A stretch of 64,000 nt of DNA. Origin: Mugil cephalus. Lineage: Eukaryota; Chordata; Actinopteri; Mugiliformes; Mugilidae. The stretch is from positions 26,962,001 to 27,026,000 of the forward strand of contig NC_061771.1 in assembly GCF_022458985.1 (NCBI RefSeq). Direction: 5' to 3'. The position numbers and the translations under genes are program-made. The notes below the pieces were generated by a model that had not been told where the DNA came from, did no database searches, and saw only the letters and a list, made by a program, of their open reading frames with translations. Within the stretch, counting starts at the first letter, position 1, and every line of letters begins with the position of its first letter. Positions 1 through 11,500 of this stretch are shown here, in pieces.

Positions 1-66
1 GCAACAGAGGAACGAAAGAGCCGCATGCGGCTCCGGAGCCGCGGGTTGCCGACCCCTGCTCTATAC
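1..66 (-). mobile_element. End of a hAT-type DNA transposon
   Basis: Positions 46-58 read TTGCCGACCCCTG, the reverse complement of CAGGGGTCGGCAA, the terminal inverted repeat typical of hAT-Charlie elements. The GC-rich palindromic stretch just before it (19-45) fits the subterminal region of such non-autonomous elements. The other end lies outside the window, so the 8-bp target duplication cannot be tested. Confidence 0.55.
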
Positions 67-1143
67 AGTTGACGAGGTGTGGTGTCCATACTTGAACAAC
101 TTGTTGATCGTAGTGAAGTTTCTGTTTCTGAGCTGTAACCACCTGAAGAGAAGACAGAAAACATTAGCGGTAATTAAATAATAACAGCTAATAACAGTTT
201 AAGAGGCAGGACCAGGATAAAGGTGCAAGAAGATACAGCCTTTTCCAACACCACAGCAGTCACACGAGTCCCACTATAGATGACACCGTTGCTTTGGGAC
301 AGACAAGCTTGCAAGATCTCAACATAACACACTATAAAGAAAATACACACCAGGCTGACTATACATGGGAACTAAATGAACAACATATTGTTGTTGGGGG
401 AACTATTGCTACTACTGGATACAAAAGTCATTTTTTTCTGTACATTGTGATAAAGTATCCTGTGATCATCCCATAATCCCATCCCATCATTAGTTGTGTG
501 TCATTTGCTACCGAATCAGAATCTAGAGAAGATAGACCCAACTGATGATACTGATTTATAAGCACAATGTCAATTCACTGCTGCTGATTGTACTATATTA
601 CACTAACTTACAGGTAGATTATGTTATTTTTCAGCCCATCTAACCCAAAAGAGTAATTGTGTGCAACAGATGCATGTACTCACCAGAGAGGGGCATCTGG
701 TCAGACTGTGTTACTGGACTTGTACTGGTACCTGCTCAAACTGTTGTTTGCTCTGGCTGCTTGGAGGACTGTCCAAGACATGATGTTGGCCTTACTACAG
801 GACAGATAGTAGTAATATTTAAACACAGGCATCACATAGCTCAATGTGGGTATATTATTACCTAACATAATTCTATCCTCAGTAGCCATTAATATATTTT
901 AAACTGTTCTTTTCTCAATATAATGCAGTACACCACCACTAAGACCCACTATGAAATCAATGATGAACAAGGTGTAGTGTATAGTCATCACCTTTTTCAA
1001 AACAAACAAACAACAAACAAAAATGTAGAGAAGATTCTTTGAAGTATAATTCATAGTAGAACTGCTGTATTGGACTACATTAATTAGTACAGGTGGACCT
1101 AATAAGTAGATTTTGTTTATTCTGTACAAACTGAAACACATAC
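67..1143. other. Non-coding stretch, no gene recognised
   Basis: AT-rich sequence with only short, biased open frames. A possible minus-strand donor (GTGAGTAC) sits near 670-678 and could belong to the gene suggested by the two exons further right, but I could not assign coding sequence to it. Confidence 0.4.
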
Positions 1144-1277
1144 TTGTCTTTTTGAGCAGTGACAGACGTTTCCTGGCTTCAACTGGTCTGAGGACAGAAA
1201 GGAGGTCACTCTCCTGCAGGTAGCTCAGGTCCTCAACTCCTAAACATTTCAGATGCTCAAGCAAAGGCTCAGGGTCT
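1144..1277 (-). CDS. Putative exon encoding a SAM-like domain of an unrecognised fish gene
   Basis: A 134-bp minus-strand open stretch lies between an acceptor (CTTAACTCAG) and a donor (GTATGTG). It encodes about 44 residues: DPEPLLEHLKCLGVEDL, a serine/tyrosine linker, then LLSVLRPVEARKRLSLLKK. The alternation of helices, the LGVEDL turn and the basic last helix resemble SAM-like domains found at the C-terminus of a multi-member fish family of uncharacterised proteins. The exon at 1502-1810 could belong to the same gene. No start codon, promoter or further exon was found. The domain resemblance is from memory, and the gene could be a relic. Confidence 0.4.
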
Positions 1278-1501
1278 CTGAGTTAAGGCATTGATTTCAT
1301 GAAAGACAGAAGCAGACTCTCTGCATCCATGACTAGGAGGACTAGAAGGGATGAAAAATACTGTTACTGTCAGATTTTAATCTTTCAAACTCCAGATGAC
1401 TGAGTCAACAATGCTATGCTTAAGTGAAATTACTCTTTTCCCACAAAGCTTGTACACATGCAAATGGTAATAATCTAGTTTCTGCTCAGGCTTCCAACAT
1501 T

Positions 1502-1810
1502 TCATGCTTGTTTCACTTCATACAATGCAAATGCTGGCACATAGGACACGTCATGAGGTGTAACAAAGTATACGTGCTGGTCCTGCATCACAAGCATGAG
1601 CTCACTGTGTCCGAATTCAAGTGCCTCTCCTCGGTTTAAACACAGAAAGACCCTTTTTGTACTGAGTGCCTTTCCACTGCATCTCGGTAGCTGCTCAACA
1701 TTGGGTTCTTTGACTAAGGTTTCTCCTACTGCGGAGCGCACTGCTTCACTGTACAGTTCAGCATGGAAAGGAGTGGAGTTCTTAACCACCAGTTTATGCA
1801 ATGAAATCAA
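1502..1810 (-). CDS. Putative terminal exon or relic of an unrecognised fish gene
   Basis: This minus-strand frame of about 100 codons ends in a stop and has coding-like composition. It begins around LHKLVVKNSTPFHAEL and includes GEALEFGHSELMLVMQD near the C-terminal half, then HVYFVT. The mix of charged helix and beta-strand-like segments is unlike a random frame. A strong acceptor (TTTCTCTCTGCAG, ending at 1825) lies just upstream in minus sense, but in this frame a TGA follows it at 1814-1816. Either the acceptor is not used with this frame or the copy is damaged. It lies 225 bp upstream (minus sense) of the SAM-like exon. I cannot name the family. Confidence 0.35.
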   Translation of the reverse strand: MISLHKLVVKNSTPFHAELYSEAVRSAVGETLVKEPNVEQLPRCSGKALSTKRVFLCLNRGEALEFGHSELMLVMQDQHVYFVTPHDVSYVPAFALYEVKQA

Positions 1811-1829
1811 CTCTCACCACTTATCTGCA

Positions 1830-2602
1830 GAGAGAAAGACAAAACAATGACGAATCATGAAATTTGCCAAAATCAAAATAAATGCTATTAGTTGTGAAAT
1901 AGTCGACCAAAACTGTGTTAGCAGATCTCCCCTCAATAAACTAGAAGATTATTGTTAGCTTATCCTTTACATATTTTTCAGTATTGTTTTGAATTTCATG
2001 TTGACCATTGAGTAGTGTTGCACCAAAATTAAAATATGAAAAACCTTGAAAAAGGCAGAGTAGGTCGCTCCTCCTATATTTTTTAGAGGCAAGATGATGA
2101 AAATATTAGTTTTAAGAGAGAGTAATTGGTTGAAATAAACCATTACAAATCTCAGTATCATTTATAAAACATTTGTTCTCTCTTCTTTGGAAGAAAATCC
2201 ACTTAAAATGTCTCACTAGCGACACCTGCATGTGGAGGAGTAGGAGCAGTCTGCGTGGAAAGAAGACTATGACATCCTGACAAGTTCCATAAAATCCAGC
2301 TTCCTATCCTAGCCAGAAATCATGCCATTTCAAGTCACGCAGTAAAGGTTATGGCCAAAAAACTAGTGAAAAAGTAGAAGATGGTTAATAATCGTTTATT
2401 GTACATTGTTGCAGCTCTAAACAATTGTTGTTCCTCTTTCTCTCCGTCTGTGTCAGTCAGTTCACAAAAGTAAACGTAATGACTCGCTGTTAAGTGCTAA
2501 GCTAACGTTAGTGTAGATAAAATAAAAAGTGGTTGGTCTGGCTGACTACTAACAGTCATAGATATATATCTATGATTAACACTGGCAGACACCACGTGAA
2601 GA
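1830..2602. other. Intergenic, nothing recognised
   Basis: AT-rich sequence without coding signal or a clear repeat family. Confidence 0.4.

Positions 2603-2631
<29 letters not shown>
2603..2631. repeat. (GCC)n trinucleotide microsatellite
   Basis: About ten perfect CGC/GCC units in otherwise AT-rich DNA. Confidence 0.9.
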
Positions 2632-2635
<4 letters not shown>

Positions 2636-2888
2636 TACTTTTGTCATCATAGTTCGCTAACATTTCAATTGACGACATGCTAGCAGATTGCTTTTGCCGA
2701 CTGAGTAAAGTCAGACGCATGGTGGTAAATAAAGCTCATACCACTAAGCTTCAGTTTGATACTTGCCTTCTGCCTTCGTCCTTGCTCCAAGTTTCTGTGA
2801 CCAAACGGTAACCGCCGCGTAGTGGTTGTTGACCTTGTTAAGCGTAACGTCAAAGACGGATGTTCAGTGTCCCAACAGCCAATGGCAT

Positions 2889-2970
2889 GTCGTCTGCGTC
2901 TTCGTCTTCGTCTTCGTCTTCGTCGTCGTCGTCGTCGTCGTCTTCTTCTTCTTCTTCTTCCTCTTCCTCT

Positions 2971-3047
<77 letters not shown>

Positions 3048-3163
3048 TTCTTCTTCCTCTTCCTCTTCCTCTTCTTCTTCTTCTTCTTCCTCTTCCTCTT
3101 CCTCTTCTTCTTCTTCTTCTTCTTCTTCTTCTTCTTCTTCTTCTTCTTCTTCTTCTTCTTCAA
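2889..3163. repeat. (TTC/TCC)n polypyrimidine tract
   Basis: About 275 bp. It begins as TTCGTC and GTC triplets, then from about 2941 becomes a pure pyrimidine strand of TTC interrupted by TCC. All three frames stay open on both strands (poly-Ser, poly-Phe, poly-Leu, poly-Glu, poly-Lys), so the open frames come from composition and not from coding. The variation from GTC to TTC to TCC blocks shows stepwise expansion. Confidence 0.95.
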
Positions 3164-4484
3164 CCGCTGCTGTCGACCAATCCAAACTGGACCTTCGCTT
3201 TTCAAAGCACGCACTCCAATGACATGTTACGTTCACGTTTTTGTCTTTTGTGTTTGTGCAGGGAGACGTTGCAGCAGTGAAATGTCTCATAATTACACGT
3301 GTTTTGTTCAGACATGCTGTGAAATAGTACAAGACGTTGTGATTTACATTGGATTGTGTCTATGTATACACAATAGCCTACAGTGTTAAATAGTTATGTT
3401 ACTATTAATTTCTCAGTAATTTTAAATGATTTTTTTAAGTTGTAAAGTTGAATTGTACAGTTTATTCCATTAAATAACAGACAAATATTTGTAAAATTAC
3501 GATACATTTGTGCACATATTTTAACAATAAATAATGTATAAATATTTTTTTTTGTAAAATAACCGAAATATCATGTTTTCACATATATTTAAAAATACAG
3601 AAACGGCCTGTAAAATAAATAGTAAAATTATGTTTGTTTGTTTTTTTTACAGTGTATATAAACAGATATCTATGTGTTTATTATATAGCACTAGCTCATT
3701 TAACCCGACAAAACCCAGCACCAGCTCAACACTTTACTCAGGCAATTATTCGAGGCGGTATCCACAGACTGATTACACCGCAACCCTCTGGCGTTGTAAA
3801 TGCTAGTAAATCGTATCGCACACCTCTGGCGATATTTATCCTGCCTCACTCTGGACAGGATCCTGCCTCAAACCCGACAGAGCGCGCTTTATCTCTTAAC
3901 ACCCCCTAGGGCAGTGTCTGCAGACACCCTCTTCTCTAAGACAAGACATACAACTGTGATGTTTTAAGCTGGTATCAGATTATTATGCAACAATCCCTAT
4001 TTTTAAACGCATCTGATCTCCTGGGACCTTTTCCCAGCATCATACGATTATCAGGATATGCTCTGTTCTTCTCAGCTACACCTGATTTATTGCTAGTCTG
4101 ATCAATCCTCCAGCAAACAGCCAGCATGCAATGCATACATTGAGCAATAAGTTATCACACTCATTCACTCTTTCCGCACCATGGTCTTCCTGAGGCATTT
4201 GTGACACACACAGACAGTAAGACAGACACAAACATGCAACACAAAGTTTTCACTCTGCTGCTCTGCACACTCCCCACAAATTTAGTGATTTTTGAAAGGG
4301 TAACAACAAGATTTTTATCTCACCTGGGCGGACCACATTCTCCCAACAAACACCTCTTATTCAAATTTGCAGATTTTTTTTTAAATTTGTGTGGCCAGTG
4401 GCGTTGCAGTGGAATCTGAGGTCCTCCCAGTGGTGATCCTCCCCGTTTGATCTTTGCCCTTCTGGATGGTGGCTCGCCAAAAAA
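3164..4484. other. Intergenic, nothing recognised
   Basis: AT-rich with short T and A runs. Open frames here are short and of biased composition. No gene, RNA or named repeat could be supported. Confidence 0.4.
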
Positions 4485-5300
4485 TGTTGTGTCAAATTAT
4501 TCCGAAATAAGAGACCCTTGTAAAACTTAGTCCTGAATTCGCTTAGTCAATTCAGCCTGAAGATAACTTCTCTTTGGAGTCTCGAAAAATCATCAGGAGT
4601 CAAATCCAGAGCATCAGAGTGATCTTTATTGCCAGCAAAAAAGGAGAGCAGCATCACAGTGTCACGACCCGTCGGCCATGAGCTGGCTACTTTGTATGCC
4701 TGTGTGAGTGAGTGTAGTTTTGGATTTTCTTTTGTGCTTCCTTTTGTGTGCTTGGTGTGTTTTTGTTTTGGCTGTCCATGTCTCACTCGCTCTAGGGGCT
4801 GCTGGTGGGCGTGGTTTGGGCAACTCCAGAAGACACACCTGCTACTCATCTCACCTGCAGTCCGGTTCCTCGTCACCTAATCAACTCCCCTATAAAAGAC
4901 CAGTCCGACCTTCCAGTCCCCGCCGGATCGTTGCATCAGCTCACCTTCACACCCTCTGCCTGAAACCAGAGCCGCCTGCCAGCAAGCCCAGACTGAGACC
5001 CCTGGAGCTCCGATCCATGCGCTCGCCCAGACTCTTCAGCAACTCACGCCACGACTCATTTCTGTGTTTTCAAATAAACTCACTAAAAACTCACTTTAAC
5101 TCCTGGTCTGCGTTTGAGTCCTGTCACCAGTCCTGACACACAGGACAAAAAATGGTCACCACAACCCTGCTCTGAGGTGAGGGCTACTGTCCTCATCTTT
5201 TATACCTTTGGGACGTCACAAGTCACACCCTTGTCCATCCTCTACATGGGGCACACCCTCACCAGCCCCTTATTTTAACCAATCATACCCTTAGAAATTG
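4485..5300 (-). mobile_element. LTR of a retrovirus-like element, minus strand, with a younger LTR inserted
   Basis: Read on the minus strand there is a TATA-like box (TATAAAAGAT, about 5196-5205), a polyadenylation signal (4625-4630), and an LTR end (ACACAACA, at 4485). This is followed by TGGCGAGCCACC (4469-4480), which looks like a primer-binding site resembling the 3' end of tRNA-Arg. The outer (5') boundary near 5300 is uncertain. A separate 479-bp LTR sits inside it. No internal coding region is recognisable below 4469. This is a fossil, family undetermined. Confidence 0.5.
4660..5138 (+). mobile_element. Solo LTR with intact 5-bp target duplication
   Basis: The element starts TGTCA and ends TGACA, carries a TATA box (TATAAAAG, 4891-4898) and a polyadenylation signal (AATAAA, 5073-5078), and is flanked on both sides by CACAG (4655-4659 and 5139-5143). 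Five-bp duplications and TG...CA ends fit an LTR retrotransposon, probably Ty3/gypsy-like in fish. No internal region is present, as expected after recombination between two LTRs. The perfect target duplication and tidy ends suggest it is younger than the LTR it interrupts. Confidence 0.8.
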
Positions 5301-5876
5301 TCTTCATCACCGTTGATGAGCCACATGGCCTGGGATGCCAGATGTGCCACATGGCTCTGGAGCATCGTGATCTACTCCAAATACCTTTTCTATTTTTTTC
5401 CTTACGTTCAAACGCCTGCAGTTACGTCAGTAGTTTTGAAATTTCCCTAGGCTCCCAGTTTCACAAAGTTACTCACCTCCATTTTACACCCTTATCTTCT
5501 AGTCCACTCTTAAGCTCATTATACTTTAAAATAACTTTACCAAGTGCGATAAACACAACTATCTCCTACATACACACGTGCTCTTGTGAGGAATACAGTA
5601 AATATACTTTTGATTCCAGTGCTCTCCCTTTGTGTTCTACTAGCATATGCCTGGTGAAGGCCCATCATATCAAACGTAATGTTGTAATCAAGCCAATGAC
5701 ATCATGATCGGACATATCATGGTAATTCAATCATAACCACATGATCAAACTAAAGGTATTCTTATTCGATATATCATCATAATCAATACAACCTTACAAT
5801 CAAACATGACGTCAAAGTCATTCAGCATGCATCTTATCATTTATCTTCTTTTAAGCACTTTAGAATTACACTACAG
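5301..5876. other. AT-rich flank, no gene recognised
   Basis: Possibly includes the outer U3 part of the minus-strand LTR on the left. The right half (about 5650-5870) has many ATCA/TGAT motifs but no element could be named. It ends in the acceptor of the pla2g6-like exon. Confidence 0.35.
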
Positions 5877-6915
5877 GTGCTCACCTACTTCCGACCAATG
5901 GGGCGCTTCCTGGACGGAGGGCTGCTGACCAACAACCCGACTCTAGATGCCATGTCAGAAATCCATCAGTACGACAAGGCCTTAAAAGCAGAGGTAGGAG
6001 AACAAGTAAGTTAATCATGTTTTATGTTTCATCCTAACAAATTGAATGACTAAATATGAATAACTTCATATTTAATAATATTTAATAACTTCAGTCATTA
6101 AAACTGCATGTCATTAATTGGCTTTATCTTTTGATGTTTGCAAACTAAGGAATGAATTTTGTACTTTTCTATATATATTATGTATATTTCTATATATATA
6201 TTTTAGAATATGCTTGGTACTAAATTCAAAATGTTTTTCTGTAATGATTCATTTTGTATTTATTTGTTTCTGTTTCACTGTCTGGTAGCAGGTTGTTTAC
6301 AGTGATTACTGTGGCTGTGGATGCTGCCACGTTTCTAATAATTATCATAACTTTGTGCACGTGGTAGAAACAGACATGAACACACGCCTCAGTCTCTTTA
6401 GCTCCATCATGCCACAGTGTGGTACCACATACACACAGCAGAGGGTGCATGTTTGCAGTTGTGGAACAGCAGCAGTGGCATTGCTATATTAATATACTAC
6501 TATTTTTAAATCCCACTTGTTACAACGAGCCTACCCACCCTGACTGCCTCCCTCTCTTCAATTTTTATTTTTTTTAATCTTTTTAGTGTCTTATAGTTTT
6601 TTAATGCTTTTGATGCATGTTTTGTATTTTTTTTTTTTTTTTTCTTTTACGAATGTCCTGTAGTTGACTGTAACAGTTTTTTTTCTTGCCTTCCTGTCCT
6701 GGGCAGGGCAGTTGTCAAACCAAACTGTGAAGTGTTTTCCATATGGCTGTGTTAACTGTGTTTTGTGCAGACTCAGTCCCCAGCTGTCTCAGGAGGTCCT
6801 GCTGGATGAGGTGAGCGACGCGGTCCTGGTGGACATGCTGTGGGAAACCCAGATGTACCTGTATGAGAAGAGGGAGATCCTCCAATCTCTGGCAAAACTA
6901 CTACTGGAGAACTGA
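5877..6915 (+). pseudogene. pla2g6: pla2g6-like calcium-independent phospholipase A2, C-terminal exons only
   Basis: Two exons match the C-terminal part of group VI iPLA2, which hydrolyses the sn-2 ester of phospholipids. Exon 5877-5993 (39 codons) contains [20 protein letters not shown]; its DGG holds the catalytic aspartate of the Ser-Asp dyad. Exon 6771-6915 encodes the end, [17 protein letters not shown] followed by about 20 residues and a stop. The exon or exons that should lie between them (the VSLGTG region in family members) are absent from the 777-bp gap. The catalytic serine part is not upstream but 9 kb downstream at 15.5 kb, in the same orientation. Splice sites of both exons look normal. 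Most likely a deleted or rearranged paralogue; a working but very divergent gene is unlikely. Confidence 0.75.
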
Positions 6916-8569
6916 CAGCAAGAGGAAACCACGAGTAGAGGGAGAGTGTTTGAGCTTGGCTCAGAGTTGAAGGAGAAGCTGCTTTTCATTTCTTCAGCTG
7001 GTACATACAGGGGAAATGTTAAGAGGAAGTGGTATTAACTGAATCTAAAGATGAAAAGCTGACGCACTGACACCTCTCCACGGTGTCTGAGATAAAAGTC
7101 TCCTCCTCGTTTCTTTTTCACTGGTTCCCAATTTTCACCCACCAAGAAACTGCAAAGAAACAGTGTGTAGTGTTTTTACTATATTATTGAACCTGTGATA
7201 CAAGCAGAAAATCTGCATTTTGCTGCAGTGTAGTTTGGATGATGGTGGTGGTGATGAACCACTTCTGCCTTATGTCTGGGACCCGTATTTGTACCTTTCT
7301 TCTTTCCACAACACACTTCCACACATCTGTTATCTATTTATACTCTCGTTCAACCTCACACATGTTAATAAACTGCCTAAACAATACACAGTTAAACCTC
7401 CCAGTCACTGTGAAAGTGTCTTGAACGCATATTATTTAACTTATATTATTGAAACTGGCATGAAAACGAGACTTGAACGATCATTTATGTGAAGGACAAA
7501 GGAGAATTAGGAATTAATTGTTGCTACTTTCACAACATAAACAGGAGGCAGCAAAGTATTTTCTATCGTTTCTTTTTGTTTTGTATTAGTTGCTGAAGTG
7601 TATACTAGTATGCTAATAAAATATATTAATATTAATCTCTGATGTATCCATGACTGATTTGTCCTTTTGGGGTTAGCTAATAGGATTCTTATCTAATTAA
7701 GAAAATCAAAAACATGTCACAAGTGTTAAGGTTGTTGGTTCATATTTATTGTGTTGAGTTACACTTAGATGAATTGTAAAACAAGACCATAATATACAAA
7801 TACACAAATACCCAACAATTTTGTCATTCAGTAGCTTTATTTTTAAGAAACACGGAGTCTCCATGGCAACGTGTCCGTCTGAGCTAATTACCGTTGCTAA
7901 CATTAGCTGCTCTTGGAACACGACAAAAATGAGAAAGAAGCAAACTAAATGCCAGATGAAGGAGTGCCAGTAGTTCACAGGTTTGAGATCTTTCGCCTCC
8001 AGCTAAGCCCCGCCCTTCAAAAAAACGTCACACTGTTTACAAACTGTGAGGGGACCTATATGACAACAAGTCCAGTGGTATTTTCTTAAATGTGAACTTT
8101 CCTGTTGCCATGTTTTGTCTGTACTTTAATAGCTACAGTGTACAGTACAGTTTTCTTGTAGCATATACACTGTGTGATGTATGTAGCACTGTAGTATCAC
8201 TTGTAGATTCACCATAAATAATTTCAGTAGAATACTGCAAGCTATATTTGATTCCCAGAGTAAACATGATTGTCTTTTTGCACTTGATGTTAGGCATCTG
8301 GTTAGTCTTTGGACTGAGATACAGAGCAGAGTTTTATCTTTGCCCTTTAAAAATATCTCACTGTAACTCACAGTGAGATATTTTTTGCTCAACATCTGAC
8401 TGCGAGAATAATAAAAAGCCTGAGAGAGTCACACACAGTCATGGAAATGAGTAAACCTGTATAAAAAGTTCATGGTTTCAATTCCTAAAACATGTGGTGG
8501 ACGTTTGAATCTGTCTGTCTGTCTGTCTGTCTGTCTCTTTAAGTTGTCCTTTGCTGTGTTGTACAGTCT
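6916..8569. other. Flank between pla2g6-like relic and CD22-like gene
   Basis: Contains possible polyadenylation signals for the plus-strand relic (AATAAA near 7367 and 7616) and, on the minus strand, candidates for the CD22-like gene (near 7745 and 7842). No coding sequence was recognised. Confidence 0.35.
8511..8536. repeat. (CTGT)n microsatellite
   Basis: About six perfect CTGT units, 34 bp beyond the last coding base of the CD22-like gene (presumed 3' UTR). Confidence 0.9.
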
Positions 8570-11500
8570 CTAGGTATCCTCTGCCTGGTCATTGAGCCTG
8601 AAAGTAAAGATCACATTATTTAATCAGGCTAAACATGCAGTAAAGCATTTTAAAGAATACAGTCAGAACACGAGGAAACCTTTTCAGTAGCCAATCTATA
8701 ACACAGGTTGTTTTGGAAAAGCAGGATATACTCACTCAGAGGTTGAATTAGACCTAAATTTGACAACAGCGTAGGGGACCATCTCTTGGTCTTGGGACTG
8801 AGGTGGGTTTACGAGGGAGTAGATAGGATCTGTGTTGTCCTCTGAGAAGTGGATTGTGCTGTAGAGAAGTTCCTGCTCTGCTGTTTGAGCTGAGGAGTCG
8901 TCATCACCACAGTTCATCTAATGAAACACGAGAGAAATTGAATTAACTGTTTAGCTGAGCTTTTGAAGTAACGCTGAGGGACACGCTGAAGTTTTTGCAT
9001 TTGAACTAAATGAAAAGGAGCAAAAATCTTTTTTTCTACTGTTGTCACCCACACAGCAACCAGCTGTCTTTAGTGATGTTTACTTTTAACCGGTACACAA
9101 CAAGCTGCAAAAATGGCAGCTGAAGATGAAGGAATGACACCAAACAGAAGCAGTTATGTTACTCGACTGATTTGGTTTAGTAATGTTTAACGTGGAACAC
9201 ACCACTGAGATGTGTAAAGTTTATTAAAACTAACGTAGCAGCGCAATAAACCTGTGACAGCACCTGAAAACAAAAACATACAAAAATGTGTCTATGAGAT
9301 TCTGATGCTTCAAAACCACAACTAAATTACTAAATGAGTTGCAACATTAAGTGGCCTCACCACGTATTACAAGACACTGATGGAAGAAAATGAAATAATC
9401 TTCTCAAGTAAATATGATGAAAACAAGTTTAAACCATCGAGCTGCAGGTATTTTGCTGAGGTAGAATAGCCACAAAGGAAAGACTGTGCTGCATCTGTAG
9501 AAGTTTTACTCAACAACAATAGATCTGTGGAGCAGCAGAGCCATTAATGCTGATATGAGACGTAGTGTTTTACCTAAGATTATACATGAAGCTGCTGTTA
9601 TGGTGTTATTCTTACGATATGGACACACCAATCTGAGACATCTGAGAACCATCATCAACAAAGGTCAACGATGATGTTACCTCACGTCTCCTGAATCACG
9701 CTGATCTGTTGATCTATGGTTTATCAATGATCTTTACTTTTGTCTCTTTTGTTTCTCTTCTCATGTTCTGGTTCTAAGCTGAGCAGCCAATCAGAATGAT
9801 TTCTTTGATCGTCTCTTTCCACAGTTGATTCAACCAGTGTTGCAAGATTAAAGTGTTTCACAGCTGTCTGAGAGGTTTCGTTGGGCAGTTGTTGGCAGGT
9901 GAACAAACTTTCATCTGGTCTGGGATCAGTTTGGTATTTTTTGTAATTACTTTTCAATGCTGATTTTAAACAAATCCATTTAGAGAAAGATGTGTTTTGT
10001 CTTCACATGACTGGCAGTGTCTAAACACTAGAGAAGCTTTATAGGCCTGTAGTGGACTACATGATATTAAATGGCCTCTTTGTAGCCAGATGTCAGTAGT
10101 TGTAGTAGATGAAGCTGTGGTTTGTTAATGTTTGTCTTCTATGCTCCGGCCTCATCGCTTTTTATGGTGGTTTACAACAAAATATTGACCAATATTTCAA
10201 GCACTTTTGGTGGTTTTTGAATCTTTCTTTCTTTCTTTCTTTTTCTTATTTTTTGAGCTGGAAACCATTAGTGGTATCTAGCAACACACTGATACGATGA
10301 AAAGGCTGAAGTCAGACTAGTGGCAAAACATACAGACTCTCACAGTCGTCCCGACGCTGGTAAATAGTCAAATGTCGGCTTGGTTTGTCATAGCTTTAAT
10401 GTTATACCACAATTAAACCCATTTTATTTGTGTGTGTGTGTGTGTGTGTGTGGGCTCGGACTTTAACGCGTAAATTAAGATTAACTACACAAAAATTAAC
10501 GCATTTTAATCGCACTTATTTTTCTCACTGTTTTCTCACGTTTCTCACTGGACGAGTTTCAGACGAAGCGATTATAGGCCTACTGGAGCACAAAAACAGC
10601 CGCCGACACTGACCACTGCCTGAGGAGTTTTAATGTAGCCTGAACGCAGCTCAAACCGACCTGGTGCCTCAGCACGGCAACCAAGCCTTGATAAACACAC
10701 CGGATCCACGCCGGTTTACAGTGTCCTCCCGTATTTGAGCCGCTGGCTACTGGAGCTTCATTTCAAAAACAAACAAACAAAAAAAAAAGGCGCTCGTTGC
10801 GGTTGCGGAGTTTCCTCTGCTGCAGCTGAACAGTTGACATGTGGTCAGAAATAGATACAAACCTGTCACTGTCTCACGGTGCATTTCATTGTCAGAGGAC
10901 TTCAGCCTCACAGCTCTCTGTCTTCAGACTAATGGAGCCTGTGTGATTGGTTACTGAGTTTTATTAATGTTTACATCAAGCTGAGTTCAAAATCAGTTTA
11001 TGCTCCTGTGATTTGCATCCCCAGTCTGTTGGTCTTGGTTAAGTACCACCTTGGAAAAAAAGTAAACAATGTTTTGTTGCTTAAGCTCATATATTCAATC
11101 ATTACTCAATGGTAGATACCAAAATCCATATGGAAAAAAAAAATGCTTGTCACTGTTCTCAGGTCAAATATTTACATGTGATTAAAAATGCGATTAATTT
11201 TCGATTAATTAATTACAAAGACTCTAATTAATTAGATTATTTTTTTAAATCGAGTCCCAGCACTATATATATATATATATCTTGAATATGAATGTTTCTT
11301 CAGTCATTGCTAAGCTAAGTGGCAACTGAACTGAATTAAAAATATACAGCTCATTGACACCATTGTAAATGTTACCTACTTTACCCACTTACGTTGTTTA
11401 GAGTTGTGTGTATTGTCTTACTCTAGTAAAGTAATTATAACCATAGAGCTCTTGGTTGGGAGGGTTAGCATGACATAGCAGATACACAGTGGTTGAAGCT

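Noticed and set aside
2822-3389. Long overlapping open frames of poly-Leu, poly-Phe, poly-Ser, poly-Glu and poly-Lys
   Set aside because: They exist in several frames on both strands of the same TTC/TCC microsatellite; nothing outside the repeat looks coding.
7706-7978. Hydrophobic minus-strand frame as a small membrane protein
   Set aside because: No splice or promoter context, biased composition, and it overlaps the likely 3' flank of the CD22-like gene.
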